Under the pieces are notes generated by a model. It searched no databases, was not told where the DNA came from, and was given only the letters and a program-made list of their open reading frames with translations. A DNA stretch of 40,336 bases. It comes from RGDT01 sp964630925 (GTDB lineage: Bacteria; Planctomycetota; Planctomycetia; Gemmatales; Gemmataceae). Every line of letters begins with the position of its first letter. Position 1 is the first letter of the stretch. The translations under genes and the position numbers were made by a program. Where the stretch lies: NCBI GenBank assembly GCA_964630925.1, contig CAZVZK010000091.1, positions 1-40,336 of the forward strand, given 5' to 3'. Shown one piece after another: positions 16,649 through 23,960 of the stretch.

Positions 16649-17374
16649 ATGCCGCTGGAAGTGCGCGGGCTCACCAAGGACTACCCCACCCGCTCCGGGC
16701 CCCTGACCGTCCTGCGCGGCATCGACCTCGACGCCGCCCCCGGCGAGGCCCTGGCCGTCATGGGGCCGTCCGGCTCCGGTAAGTCCACCCTCCTCTACAT
16801 CCTCGGCACCCTCGACACCCCCACCGGGGGCACCGTCCGCATCGACGGCAAGGACCCCTTCGCCTTCTCCGACGCCGACCTCGCCGCGTTCCGCAACCGC
16901 GCCATCGGCTTCGTCTTCCAGGACCACCATTTGTTGCCCCAGTGCAGCGTCTTGGAGAACATCCTCATCCCCTCCATCGTCGGGCCCGACGACGGGCCGG
17001 CCATCCAGGCCCGCGCCCGCGCCCTGCTCGGCCGCGTCGGCCTGGGGCACCGCCTCGACCACCGGCCCGCCGAATTATCCGGCGGCGAGCGGCAGCGTGC
17101 CGCCGTCGCCCGCGCCCTCCTGCACAAGCCGGCCCTCGTCCTCGCCGACGAGCCGACGGGGAACCTCGACCGCACCAGCGCCACCGCCGTCGGCACGCTG
17201 CTCCTGGAGATGTGCCGCGAAGAGGGCGGGGTGCTGATCGCCGTCACACACAGCGCCGACCTCGCCGCCCGCTTCCCGCGCACCCTCGTCATGGACGACG
17301 GGCGCCTCGGGCCGGTCACGGGCGAGCTGGCCTCGGCGATCCGGCCTGCGTCGGCGGGCGGCATCAAGACATGA
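16649..17374 (+). CDS. ABC transporter ATP-binding protein, LolD/MacB type
   Basis: 241 aa. The ATG at 16649 is preceded by GGAGGAG at 16634-16640. All ATPase motifs are present: Walker A GPSGSGKST (39-47), Q-loop VFQDHHLLPQCSVLENIL, signature LSGGERQRAAVARALL (about 143), Walker B LVLADEPTGNLD (about 163-174) and the switch His in AVTHSADLA. The DEPTGNLD form and QDHHLLPQ are typical of the LolD/MacB/FtsE branch, which powers mechanotransmission or lipoprotein-release permeases rather than import. Its stop overlaps the permease start (ATGA at 17371-17374), so the two are one transporter. The substrate cannot be told from sequence. Confidence 0.93.
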   Translation: MPLEVRGLTKDYPTRSGPLTVLRGIDLDAAPGEALAVMGPSGSGKSTLLYILGTLDTPTGGTVRIDGKDPFAFSDADLAAFRNRAIGFVFQDHHLLPQCSVLENILIPSIVGPDDGPAIQARARALLGRVGLGHRLDHRPAELSGGERQRAAVARALLHKPALVLADEPTGNLDRTSATAVGTLLLEMCREEGGVLIAVTHSADLAARFPRTLVMDDGRLGPVTGELASAIRPASAGGIKT

Positions 17375-20300
17375 CCCCCCTGCGTCTGCTCCTGAACAGC
17401 CTCGCCTACTTCTGGCGCGGCAACAGCGCCGTGATGCTCGGCGTGGCCGTCGGCTGCGCCGTCCTCACCGGCGCGCTCCTCGTCGGCGACTCGCTGCAAG
17501 GCAGCCTGCGGGCGCGTTCGGAGCGCCGCCTCGGCTGGGTGACGCACGCCGTCACCGCCCCGCGTTTCTTCCGCGAGGCGCTGGCGGCCAAAGTGGCGGA
17601 GAAGGCCGAGGGCCGCGTCGTGCCGGCCTTGCTGCTGCAAGCGTCAGTGTCCACCGGCGCGGATGACGAACGCCGGCAGGTGCGGGCGGTCACCGTCCTC
17701 GGCGTGGATGAGTCGTTCCTCGGGACGCCCGTCGAGCCGTCGGCATCGTCGGCGCTGGCGCGGGCGCTGCGGGTGAAGGAGGGCGACACGGTCACGGTGC
17801 ATCTTCAGAAGCCCGGCGCTCTGCCGCGTGAGGCGGCGCTGGGGAAGAAGGAGGCGGAGATCGTCCCGTGGCCGGTCCAGTTGGCCCGCGTCCTGACGGA
17901 CGCCGACGCGGCGGACGCCTTCAACCTGCGGCCCGAGCTGGAGGCGCCGCGGAGCCTGTTCGTGCCGCTGGCGGAGCTGCAGGCGAAGCTCGGCCTCGGC
18001 AAGGAGGTGAACGCGCTGCTGGCCGCCGGCGACGGCACGAAGTTGCAGGAGGCGCTGGAGGCGGAGCTGGATCTGGAGGACTGGGGGCTAGTGCTGCGGA
18101 CGCCGGCGGGGCGGGCGGCGGACCTCGTGCGGCGGTACGACCGCAACAGGAATGGGAAGCTCGACCCGCGCGAGTGGCGTAAGGGGGGGAAGCCGGTCTT
18201 CGCCCACGTCCTCGCGGAGGGCCTCAAGGGCGAGACGCTGGAGGCGAAGGCCATCGCGGCCTCGTTCACGGCGCGGTTCCCGTATATCGCGCTGGAGAGC
18301 CGGCAGATGCTGCTGCCGGCGCCCGTGGCGGCGGCGGCGGAGTCGGCGGCGCTGGGGGCGCGGATGCCGATGGCCCCGACGCTGGTGTATCTGTGCAAGA
18401 TCGAGGTGGCGGGGAAGGAGATTGCCGGTGTCGTGGCGGCGGCGCCGGCGATGGCCGCGCCGCTGGGGCCGTTCCTGCCGCCGGGCAAGGCGGCGCTGGC
18501 GAAGGACGAGATCGTCCTGGCGCACCCGGGCCTGTGGCCTGAGAAGGCGCGTCCGGCGGCGGGCTCGAAGGTGGTGCTGCGGTACAAGCCGCCGGAGAGT
18601 CACGGCCCGGCGGCGGACCGGGTGTCGGAGTTCAAGCTGGCGGGGTTCGTGGCGCGGGGGGACGTGACGGCCGACCCGGGGCTGACGCCGGAGTTCCCCG
18701 GCATCACCGACAAGGACACGGCGGGCGAGTGGGACCTGCCGTTCGACGACCCGAAGTGGCAGCGCGACGTGATGCGCCGCCTGTACACGGACGAGTACTG
18801 GGACGAGTACCGGGCAGCGCCGCGGGCGTACGTCTCGCTGGAGGCGGGGCAGGAGCTGTGGGCCAGCCGCTTCGGCGCGCTGACCAGCATCCGTTTCGAC
18901 CCGGGACGGGGCGTGAACATCGAGGAGGCGGCGGCCCGGCTCCGCCAACTGCTGCGGGCGAACCTCAAGGCCGCGGACGGCGGCTTCGTGTTCGACCCCG
19001 TGCTCGCGTCGGCGCTGACGGCCAGCCAGGGCGGGACCCCGTTCGGCCTGCTGTTCCTCGGGTTCAGCTTCTTCCTCATCATCGCGGCCCTGCTGCTGGT
19101 CGGGCTGCTGTACCGGCTGAACATCGACCGGCGGGCGTCGCAGGTGGGGCTCCTGCTGGCGCAGGGGTTCCCGCTCTCGGCGGTGCGCTGGCTGTACCTG
19201 GGCGAGGGCGGGCTGCTGGCGCTGCTGGGCGTGCTCCTCGGGTCGTTCCTGGCGCTGTTCTACTCGCGGGCGCTGATCCAGCTCCTCGCGTTCCTGTGGC
19301 CGGGCGGCGTGCTGCGATCGTTCCTCACGCCGCACGCCTCCCCCATGAGCTTCGTGTGGGGCATCGGCGGCGCCCTGCTGGTGAGCGTGCTGACGGTGGC
19401 GTGGGTGGTGCGTGTGTTGGGGCAGGCGCCGCCGCGTGCCCTGCTCGCGGGGCAGACGGCGGACGATCTGGCGGAGGCGGACACCGGCATCGGGTGGTGG
19501 ACGTGGGGGACGCTGACGGTGTCGCTGATGGGCGGCGTGGGGCTGCTGTTCCTGGCGCCGACGATGAAGGGGCACGAGGCGCAGGCGGGGTCGTTCTTCG
19601 GGTCGGGGGCGTTGTTCCTGACGGCGGGGCTGACCCTGGTGCATGCCTGGATGCGCGGGACGCGGCAGGGGGCGATCTCCGGCAAGGGGTGGCTGGGCGT
19701 GGCGCGGCTGGGGCTGCGGAACGCGGCGCGGAACCCGCTGCGGAGCATGCTGACGGTGGGCCTGCTGGCGTCGGCGGCGTTCCTCATCGCGGCGGTGGAG
19801 TCCTTCCGCCGCGAGGCCAAGGCCGGCGACGGCACGCCGAACGCGCCGGACGGCGGGTTCGCGCTGGTGGGCGAGAGCGACCTGCCGGTGGTCCGCGACC
19901 TGCAAAGCGCCCCAGGGCGGGCGGAGATCATCAAGGGTCTGGAGCGGCGTCTGGGGAAGCAGCCCGCCCCTGAGCGCGACAAGAGGCTGGTTGAGGCGGA
20001 GGAGCTGCTCAGACAGACGACGATCATCGGGCTGCGGGTGCGGTCCGGCGATGACGCAAGCTGCCTGAACCTGTACAAGCCGCGGACGCCGCGGGTGCTG
20101 GGCGTGCCGGCGGCGCTGATCGAGCGTGGCGGGTTCGTGTTCGACGCGGTCAAGGGCGATTACCGCGACAGGCCGTGGCAGTGGCTCAAGGGCGACTCGG
20201 GCGAGCTGGCGCCGGGGGCGACCATCCCGGCGTTCGGCGAGTCGAACACGGTGACGTGGATGTTGCAGAAGGGGATGGGCGGGGTCATCGAGGTGACGGA

Positions 20301-20937
20301 TGACCGGTCGCGCACGGCGAAGTTGGAGATCGCGGGGCTGATGCACGACAGCGTGTTCCAGAGCGCGCTGTTGATCGGCGAGGCCGACTTCCTGCGGCTG
20401 TTCCCGTCGGAGGAGGGCTACCGCTCGTTCCTGATCGCGCCACCGGCGGGGCGCGAGGAGGACGTGCGGCGTCTGCTGGAGCAGGGGCTGTCGGACGTGG
20501 GGCTGGAGGTGTCGTTCACGAAGGAGAAGTTGGCGTCGTATCTGGCCGTCGAGAACACCTACCTGACGACGTTCCAGGCGCTGGGCGGCCTGGGGCTGAT
20601 CCTCGGGTCGCTGGGCGTCGGCGTGGTGCTGCTGCGTTCGGTGTGGGAGCGCCGCTCGGAGCTGGCATTGTTGAGAGCGCTGGGCTGGCGGAACGCACAG
20701 GTGGCGTGGCTGGTGCTGGCGGAGAACCTGTTCCTGTTGCTGCTGGGGCTGGCGGTCGGGGCCGTGGCGGCAGTGCTGTCGGTGTCGCCGCGATTGGCGG
20801 GCGGGCAGGCGACGATCCCGTGGATGAACCTGGGGCTGCTGTTCGGCGGCGTGCTGGCGGTGGGGCTGGTGGCGTGCCTGCTGGCGGTGGTGGGGACGCT
20901 GCGTGCGCCCATCGTGCCGGCGCTGCGGAGGGAGTGA
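17371..20937 (+). CDS. FtsX-like ABC permease with an embedded EF-hand loop
   Basis: 1188 aa; the ATG at 17371 overlaps the ATPase stop, and a longer upstream frame is antisense/other-frame noise. One N-terminal helix (about 15-40, SAVMLGVAVGCAVLTGALL) precedes a large extracytoplasmic region. A first FtsX core with several helices begins near 556 (PFGLLFLGFSFFLIIAALLL). Further helices lie at about 710-755, and a second FtsX core begins near 1070 (GLGLILGSLGVGVVLLRSVW, ERRSELALLRALGW) and runs to the C-terminus. The arrangement matches the LolC/MacB superfamily but is much longer. Residues 257-268 (DRNRNGKLDPRE) form a perfect EF-hand calcium loop in the first extracytoplasmic region. Substrate unknown; export or lipoprotein extraction is inferred from the family. 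Confidence 0.88.
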   Translation: MTPLRLLLNSLAYFWRGNSAVMLGVAVGCAVLTGALLVGDSLQGSLRARSERRLGWVTHAVTAPRFFREALAAKVAEKAEGRVVPALLLQASVSTGADDERRQVRAVTVLGVDESFLGTPVEPSASSALARALRVKEGDTVTVHLQKPGALPREAALGKKEAEIVPWPVQLARVLTDADAADAFNLRPELEAPRSLFVPLAELQAKLGLGKEVNALLAAGDGTKLQEALEAELDLEDWGLVLRTPAGRAADLVRRYDRNRNGKLDPREWRKGGKPVFAHVLAEGLKGETLEAKAIAASFTARFPYIALESRQMLLPAPVAAAAESAALGARMPMAPTLVYLCKIEVAGKEIAGVVAAAPAMAAPLGPFLPPGKAALAKDEIVLAHPGLWPEKARPAAGSKVVLRYKPPESHGPAADRVSEFKLAGFVARGDVTADPGLTPEFPGITDKDTAGEWDLPFDDPKWQRDVMRRLYTDEYWDEYRAAPRAYVSLEAGQELWASRFGALTSIRFDPGRGVNIEEAAARLRQLLRANLKAADGGFVFDPVLASALTASQGGTPFGLLFLGFSFFLIIAALLLVGLLYRLNIDRRASQVGLLLAQGFPLSAVRWLYLGEGGLLALLGVLLGSFLALFYSRALIQLLAFLWPGGVLRSFLTPHASPMSFVWGIGGALLVSVLTVAWVVRVLGQAPPRALLAGQTADDLAEADTGIGWWTWGTLTVSLMGGVGLLFLAPTMKGHEAQAGSFFGSGALFLTAGLTLVHAWMRGTRQGAISGKGWLGVARLGLRNAARNPLRSMLTVGLLASAAFLIAAVESFRREAKAGDGTPNAPDGGFALVGESDLPVVRDLQSAPGRAEIIKGLERRLGKQPAPERDKRLVEAEELLRQTTIIGLRVRSGDDASCLNLYKPRTPRVLGVPAALIERGGFVFDAVKGDYRDRPWQWLKGDSGELAPGATIPAFGESNTVTWMLQKGMGGVIEVTDDRSRTAKLEIAGLMHDSVFQSALLIGEADFLRLFPSEEGYRSFLIAPPAGREEDVRRLLEQGLSDVGLEVSFTKEKLASYLAVENTYLTTFQALGGLGLILGSLGVGVVLLRSVWERRSELALLRALGWRNAQVAWLVLAENLFLLLLGLAVGAVAAVLSVSPRLAGGQATIPWMNLGLLFGGVLAVGLVACLLAVVGTLRAPIVPALRRE
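18139..18174 (+). other. EF-hand calcium-binding loop inside the ABC permease
   Basis: Codons 257-268 of the permease encode D-x-N-x-N-G-x-L-D-x-x-E, with acidic or amide residues at loop positions 1, 3, 5, 9 and 12 and Gly at 6. This fits the canonical 12-residue calcium loop. It lies in the predicted extracytoplasmic region after the first membrane helix. Calcium binding is inference. Confidence 0.7.
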
Positions 20938-20938
20938 C

Positions 20939-21523
20939 GTGGCACGCAAGAAGCAAGAGCCCTCGCCGTTCCCGCCGTTGCGATGGGACGGATACCGATT
21001 GACAGGCGAGGTGCGTTTACCCTCGTGGGCAGGCTTTGAAGTCTACTTCGAAGATTTCGATGCGGAGGGGTACTGCGGCTCAGAGGACGGGCGGGCGGAT
21101 TTGAACGTACATACGCCGGGGCGGGAAAGGCGGGCAGAGCCGACACCCGAACAGGCCGCCGCATTTCGACACTTGCTCGTGAATGAGGCGGCCGTTGCCG
21201 ACGCGGTGGGGGCCGCCCTGGTGCGGTACTCCAACAAGGTGGACTACGGGCTCGATGATGATTCAGAGGTCAAAATCCCCGAGGTCAGTGATCGCGAGCA
21301 TCTTCGGCCTTTGATCGGACTCTCAGACGTGGTGATCCTGACGGCGGCACGCGATGGCGTGGCCTATGTCGGCTTCGGGTTCGGCTGCGCCTGGGATCCG
21401 GAACACGCCACGGGGGTGATGACTCACCTCGGGCGGGTGGTGGCCATCGGTCAGGCGAATCGCTCGTTCGACGAGCGGATCGCGGAGGACGACAAGGGCG
21501 ATCCCAAGAGCGGGCAGAGGTGA
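20939..21523 (+). CDS. Possible DUF6985-type protein
   Basis: 194 aa from a GTG at 20939, one base after the permease stop; GGAGGGAG at 20927-20934 serves as its ribosome site, so it is probably in the transporter operon. The C-terminal half contains SDVVILTAARDGVAYVGFGF, then CAWDPEHATGVMTHLG and GRVVAIGQANRSFDE. I associate this pattern (aromatic-GF-x-C-x-W-x-x-EH-x-x-G-V) with DUF6985, but from memory only. The N-terminal half (SWAGFEVYFEDFDAEGY, HTPGRERRAEPTPEQ) is less typical. Homologues occur in immunity-like or stand-alone contexts, and no enzymatic motif is known. Function unresolved. Confidence 0.65.
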   Translation: MARKKQEPSPFPPLRWDGYRLTGEVRLPSWAGFEVYFEDFDAEGYCGSEDGRADLNVHTPGRERRAEPTPEQAAAFRHLLVNEAAVADAVGAALVRYSNKVDYGLDDDSEVKIPEVSDREHLRPLIGLSDVVILTAARDGVAYVGFGFGCAWDPEHATGVMTHLGRVVAIGQANRSFDERIAEDDKGDPKSGQR

Positions 21524-21526
21524 TCG

Positions 21527-21589
21527 TCGTGGCGACACGTTTCCAACTTGTCATGGGCTGATCGACAAGTTGAAAACTTATCGCCACGA
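21527..21589. repeat. Large inverted repeat, 26-bp arms
   Basis: Arms at 21527-21552 and 21564-21589 match at 23 of 26 positions around an 11-nt loop. The arms begin TCGTGGCGA and end CAACTTGTC at the loop. The element is distinctly AT-richer than its surroundings. It lies 3 bp after the possible-DUF6985 stop and 20 bp before the DMT-transporter ATG. No T-tract follows, so it may be a factor-dependent terminator, a leader structure for the transporter, or a small mobile palindrome. Confidence 0.75.
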
Positions 21590-21608
21590 GGGGAGAGCGG
21601 AGAGCGGA

Positions 21609-22787
21609 ATGTTCGGATACCTGTCGCGGAATCTGTGGATCGCGTATGTCGCCCTGGCCGGCCTCTCGTGGGGCACGTACGTCCCGCTGATCTTCTACGG
21701 CGGCGGCGAGCTGGGAGGCAAGCCGGCCTCGCGCCTCCTCGCCATCCTGTGCGTCGGCGTGGCGTACTTCCTCATCGGGGTGATCTACCCGGTGTTCTAC
21801 CTCACGCGCCTGGAGGCGAAGGACCGGCCCGAGTACACGTTCACCGGGCTTCTGTTCTCCGGCCTGGCCGGCGTCGCCGGCGCCGCGGGCGCGATCTGCG
21901 TCGTCTTCGCCACGTCGGCGGCCATCGGCCTCGCACGCTCCGAGGGCGACGGCAACCTGGAGAAGTACAAGGTCTTCATCGCGCCGCTGATCTTCGGCCT
22001 CGCCCCCGTCATCAACACGCTGGTGAGCATCGTGTGGCACCCGAAGAAGGGGCAGCCGATGCACTTCGGCTTCCACGCGCCGCACCCGCTGCTGTGGGCG
22101 GGGATCGTCCTCGTCGGCGTCGGCGCCGCCCTCGTCCTCTACTCCAAGGAGATCGGCGAGGCCAAGGGCGAGACGGCGTCCCTGGCCGCCGCCCTGTCGT
22201 CGGGCCTCTCCGGCGAGTACCCGTGGCTGCTGTACGTCGCCCTGGCGGGCCTCTCGTGGGGCACGTACGTCCCGCTGATCTTCTACGGCGGCGGCGAGCT
22301 GGGCGGCAAGCCGGCCTCGCGCCTCCTCGCCATCCTCTGCGTCGGCGTCGCCTACTTCGTGTGCGCCATCATCCTCCCCGGCATCGTCCTGTGGCAGACG
22401 CCGGCGGCGGCACAGCCGCGGTGGGATTCGGTGACGGGCCTCACCTTCGCCGGCCTCGCCGGCGCGGCGGGGGCCGTCGGCGCGATCTGCGTCATCTTCG
22501 CGACGAAGTCGGCGATCGACTCGGCCAAGGCGGAGGGCAGGCCGCCGGCGACGTACAAGCTGTTCATCGCGCCGCTGATCTTCGGCCTCGCCCCGGTGAT
22601 CAACACGCTGGTGAGCACGCTGTGGCACCCGAAGCCGGGCTCGCCGCTGGAGTTCGGGGTGAGGCCGCCGCACGCGCTGTTGTGGGCGGGGATCGTGGCG
22701 GTGGGCCTGGGCGCGGCGCTGGTGCTGTACTCGAAGGAGCTGAGCGAGTCGGCGCCGGCCAACCCGCCGCCGCCCACCCCGGCGTGA
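21609..22787 (+). CDS. DMT-like membrane transporter formed by internal duplication
   Basis: 392 aa from the ATG at 21609 (AGCGGAGAGCGGA just upstream); an in-frame ATG 39 bp earlier would start inside the inverted repeat. Two halves of about 196 residues each show five hydrophobic segments: YVALAGLSWGTYVPLIFYGG, ASRLLAILCVGVAYF, a Gly/Ala-rich segment, YK(V/L)FIAPLIFGLAPVINTLVS, and LLWAGIVxVGxGAALVLYSKE. Together they give ten helices, as in EamA/DMT transporters. The halves are offset by exactly 588 bp and are nearly identical in DNA over long stretches (for example 21648-21770 against 22236-22358). With five helices per half, the halves should lie antiparallel in the membrane. The substrate is unknown; similar proteins are frequent in planctomycetes. 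Confidence 0.8.
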   Translation: MFGYLSRNLWIAYVALAGLSWGTYVPLIFYGGGELGGKPASRLLAILCVGVAYFLIGVIYPVFYLTRLEAKDRPEYTFTGLLFSGLAGVAGAAGAICVVFATSAAIGLARSEGDGNLEKYKVFIAPLIFGLAPVINTLVSIVWHPKKGQPMHFGFHAPHPLLWAGIVLVGVGAALVLYSKEIGEAKGETASLAAALSSGLSGEYPWLLYVALAGLSWGTYVPLIFYGGGELGGKPASRLLAILCVGVAYFVCAIILPGIVLWQTPAAAQPRWDSVTGLTFAGLAGAAGAVGAICVIFATKSAIDSAKAEGRPPATYKLFIAPLIFGLAPVINTLVSTLWHPKPGSPLEFGVRPPHALLWAGIVAVGLGAALVLYSKELSESAPANPPPPTPA

Positions 22788-23097
22788 GGCCGGCAGGATT
22801 CGAGGGGATTCGAGGGCCGCCCGCCGGGCGGAAGCGGGCGCGGCCTGACCATCGGCGTGGATCTCCTCGGCTGCCTGGCCTTGCCCCGCCACATCGAGCT
22901 GAACCGGCCGAGCCGGACACGCCTGCGGCGGGGGCACACTTCGTCGGAGAGGGGGCACGCGGCGGGGATGCCGGAGGGGCGAGAATTGCAAGACCGGGCG
23001 ACGGCTCTGCTGGCCTTCGCCCGCATGCCGGTGGGCCGCTCTTGGCGTTTCCGCTCGCGGATGCTATCGATGATCGCGGAGGGCGGCCCGAGGGCGC
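22788..23097. other. Spacer, no gene recognised
   Basis: Between the transporter stop and the DGR-like fragment I find no convincing frame on either strand. The frames that cross it are low-complexity Arg/Pro-rich shadows. A short direct repeat GATTCGAGGG occurs at about 22797-22818. The AT content rises slightly near 22980-23110. Confidence 0.5.
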
Positions 23098-23329
23098 GGA
23101 ATGATCCGTGGCGGAGGTTGGAACAACAGCGGCACCAACCGCACGGCGGCGTATCGGAACGCGGACACGCCGGAGAACACGAACAACGACCTGGGCCCCG
23201 CCTCGCCCGAGCTTCGCCGGGAGGCGACACCCGACGGCGTTGGAGTCGGCGCCCACGCTCGGCCGCTGGTTCCAGGCCGCCATCCGCGCCGGCACCTACG
23301 CCGACTTCGACGACGCCGTCCGCCGGTGA
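23098..23329 (+). pseudogene. Orphan fragment resembling a DGR variable/template region (C-type-lectin/FGE-like)
   Basis: Translated from 23101, the first 32 codons read IRGGGWNNSG, then TNRTAAYRNADTPENTNND and LG. This matches the variable-region pattern of FGE-sulfatase/C-type-lectin target proteins (RGGSWNNN...R.A.RN...P.N.NN..GFR), with Asn codons AAC at the positions that diversity-generating retroelements vary. No N-terminal domain precedes it: a stop lies at 23071-23073. After LG the expected GFR is lost and the frame degenerates. A different frame ends TLGRWFQAAIRAGTYADFDD at 23329, perhaps another fragment. It could be a template region, a broken target gene, or chance. No reverse transcriptase is in the window. 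Confidence 0.45.
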
Positions 23330-23353
23330 GGTGAGTCCGCAGGGGCAGGCACC

Positions 23354-23956
23354 ATGAGCGACAACACCACGACGATCCTCCAGGCCCACCTCGGCCGCCT
23401 CGCCGCCGGCGACGCGAAGGCGCGCGACGGCCTCATCAACCACGCCAGCGCCAACCTGGGCCGCCTCGCCCGACGCATGCTCGCGCAGTTCCCCGGCGTC
23501 CGCCGCTGGGAAGACTCCGACGACGTGCGGCAGAACGCCGCCCTCCGCCTGTGGAAGTGCCTCGAAGAGCTCAGGCCGGCCACCGTCCGCGACTTCTACC
23601 GCCTCGCCGCCCTGCAGATCCGCCGCGAGCTGCTCGACCTCGCGCGGCACCACGGCGGCCCCGAGGGCCAGGGCGCCAACCACGCCAGCGTCCAGGCCGA
23701 CACCGGCGCACCGCCCGCCCTCGACCCCGGCCAATCGACCCACGACCCCGCCAAACTCGCCGCCTGGACCGAGTTCCACGCCCACGTCGAGGCCCTCCCC
23801 GACGAGGAGCGCGAGGCCTTCGACCTCCTCTACTACCAGGACCTGCCCCAGGCCGAGGCCGCGTCCGTCCTCGGCGTCTCCGAAGCGACGCTGCGGCGGC
23901 GCTGGCTCGCCGCCCGCCTGCGCCTGCAAGAGAAGCTCAAGCACCTGCCCGGCTGA
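23354..23956 (+). CDS. Sigma-70-family RNA polymerase sigma factor (ECF-like)
   Basis: 200 aa. Region 2 is visible at about 30-95: LGRLARRMLAQFPGVRRWED, then DSDDVRQNAALRLWKCLEEL and TVRDFYRLAALQIRRELLDL. Region 4 is at about 148-195: ALPDEEREAFDLLYYQDLPQ, then AEAASVLGVSEATLRRRWLA, a helix-turn-helix. The linker is long and Pro/Asp-rich (about 100-135). There is no anti-sigma gene beside it; the neighbour converges with only 4 bp between stops. Planctomycetes carry many ECF-like factors of this sort, some controlled by separate kinases. Target promoters are unknown. The ribosome site before the ATG is weak (GGGGCAGG). Confidence 0.88.
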   Translation: MSDNTTTILQAHLGRLAAGDAKARDGLINHASANLGRLARRMLAQFPGVRRWEDSDDVRQNAALRLWKCLEELRPATVRDFYRLAALQIRRELLDLARHHGGPEGQGANHASVQADTGAPPALDPGQSTHDPAKLAAWTEFHAHVEALPDEEREAFDLLYYQDLPQAEAASVLGVSEATLRRRWLAARLRLQEKLKHLPG

Positions 23957-23960
23957 GCCG

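Noticed and set aside
16942..17370. N-terminal extension of the FtsX permease
   Set aside because: Overlaps the ATPase in another frame; the ATGA-coupled start at 17371 gives a normal permease N-terminus.
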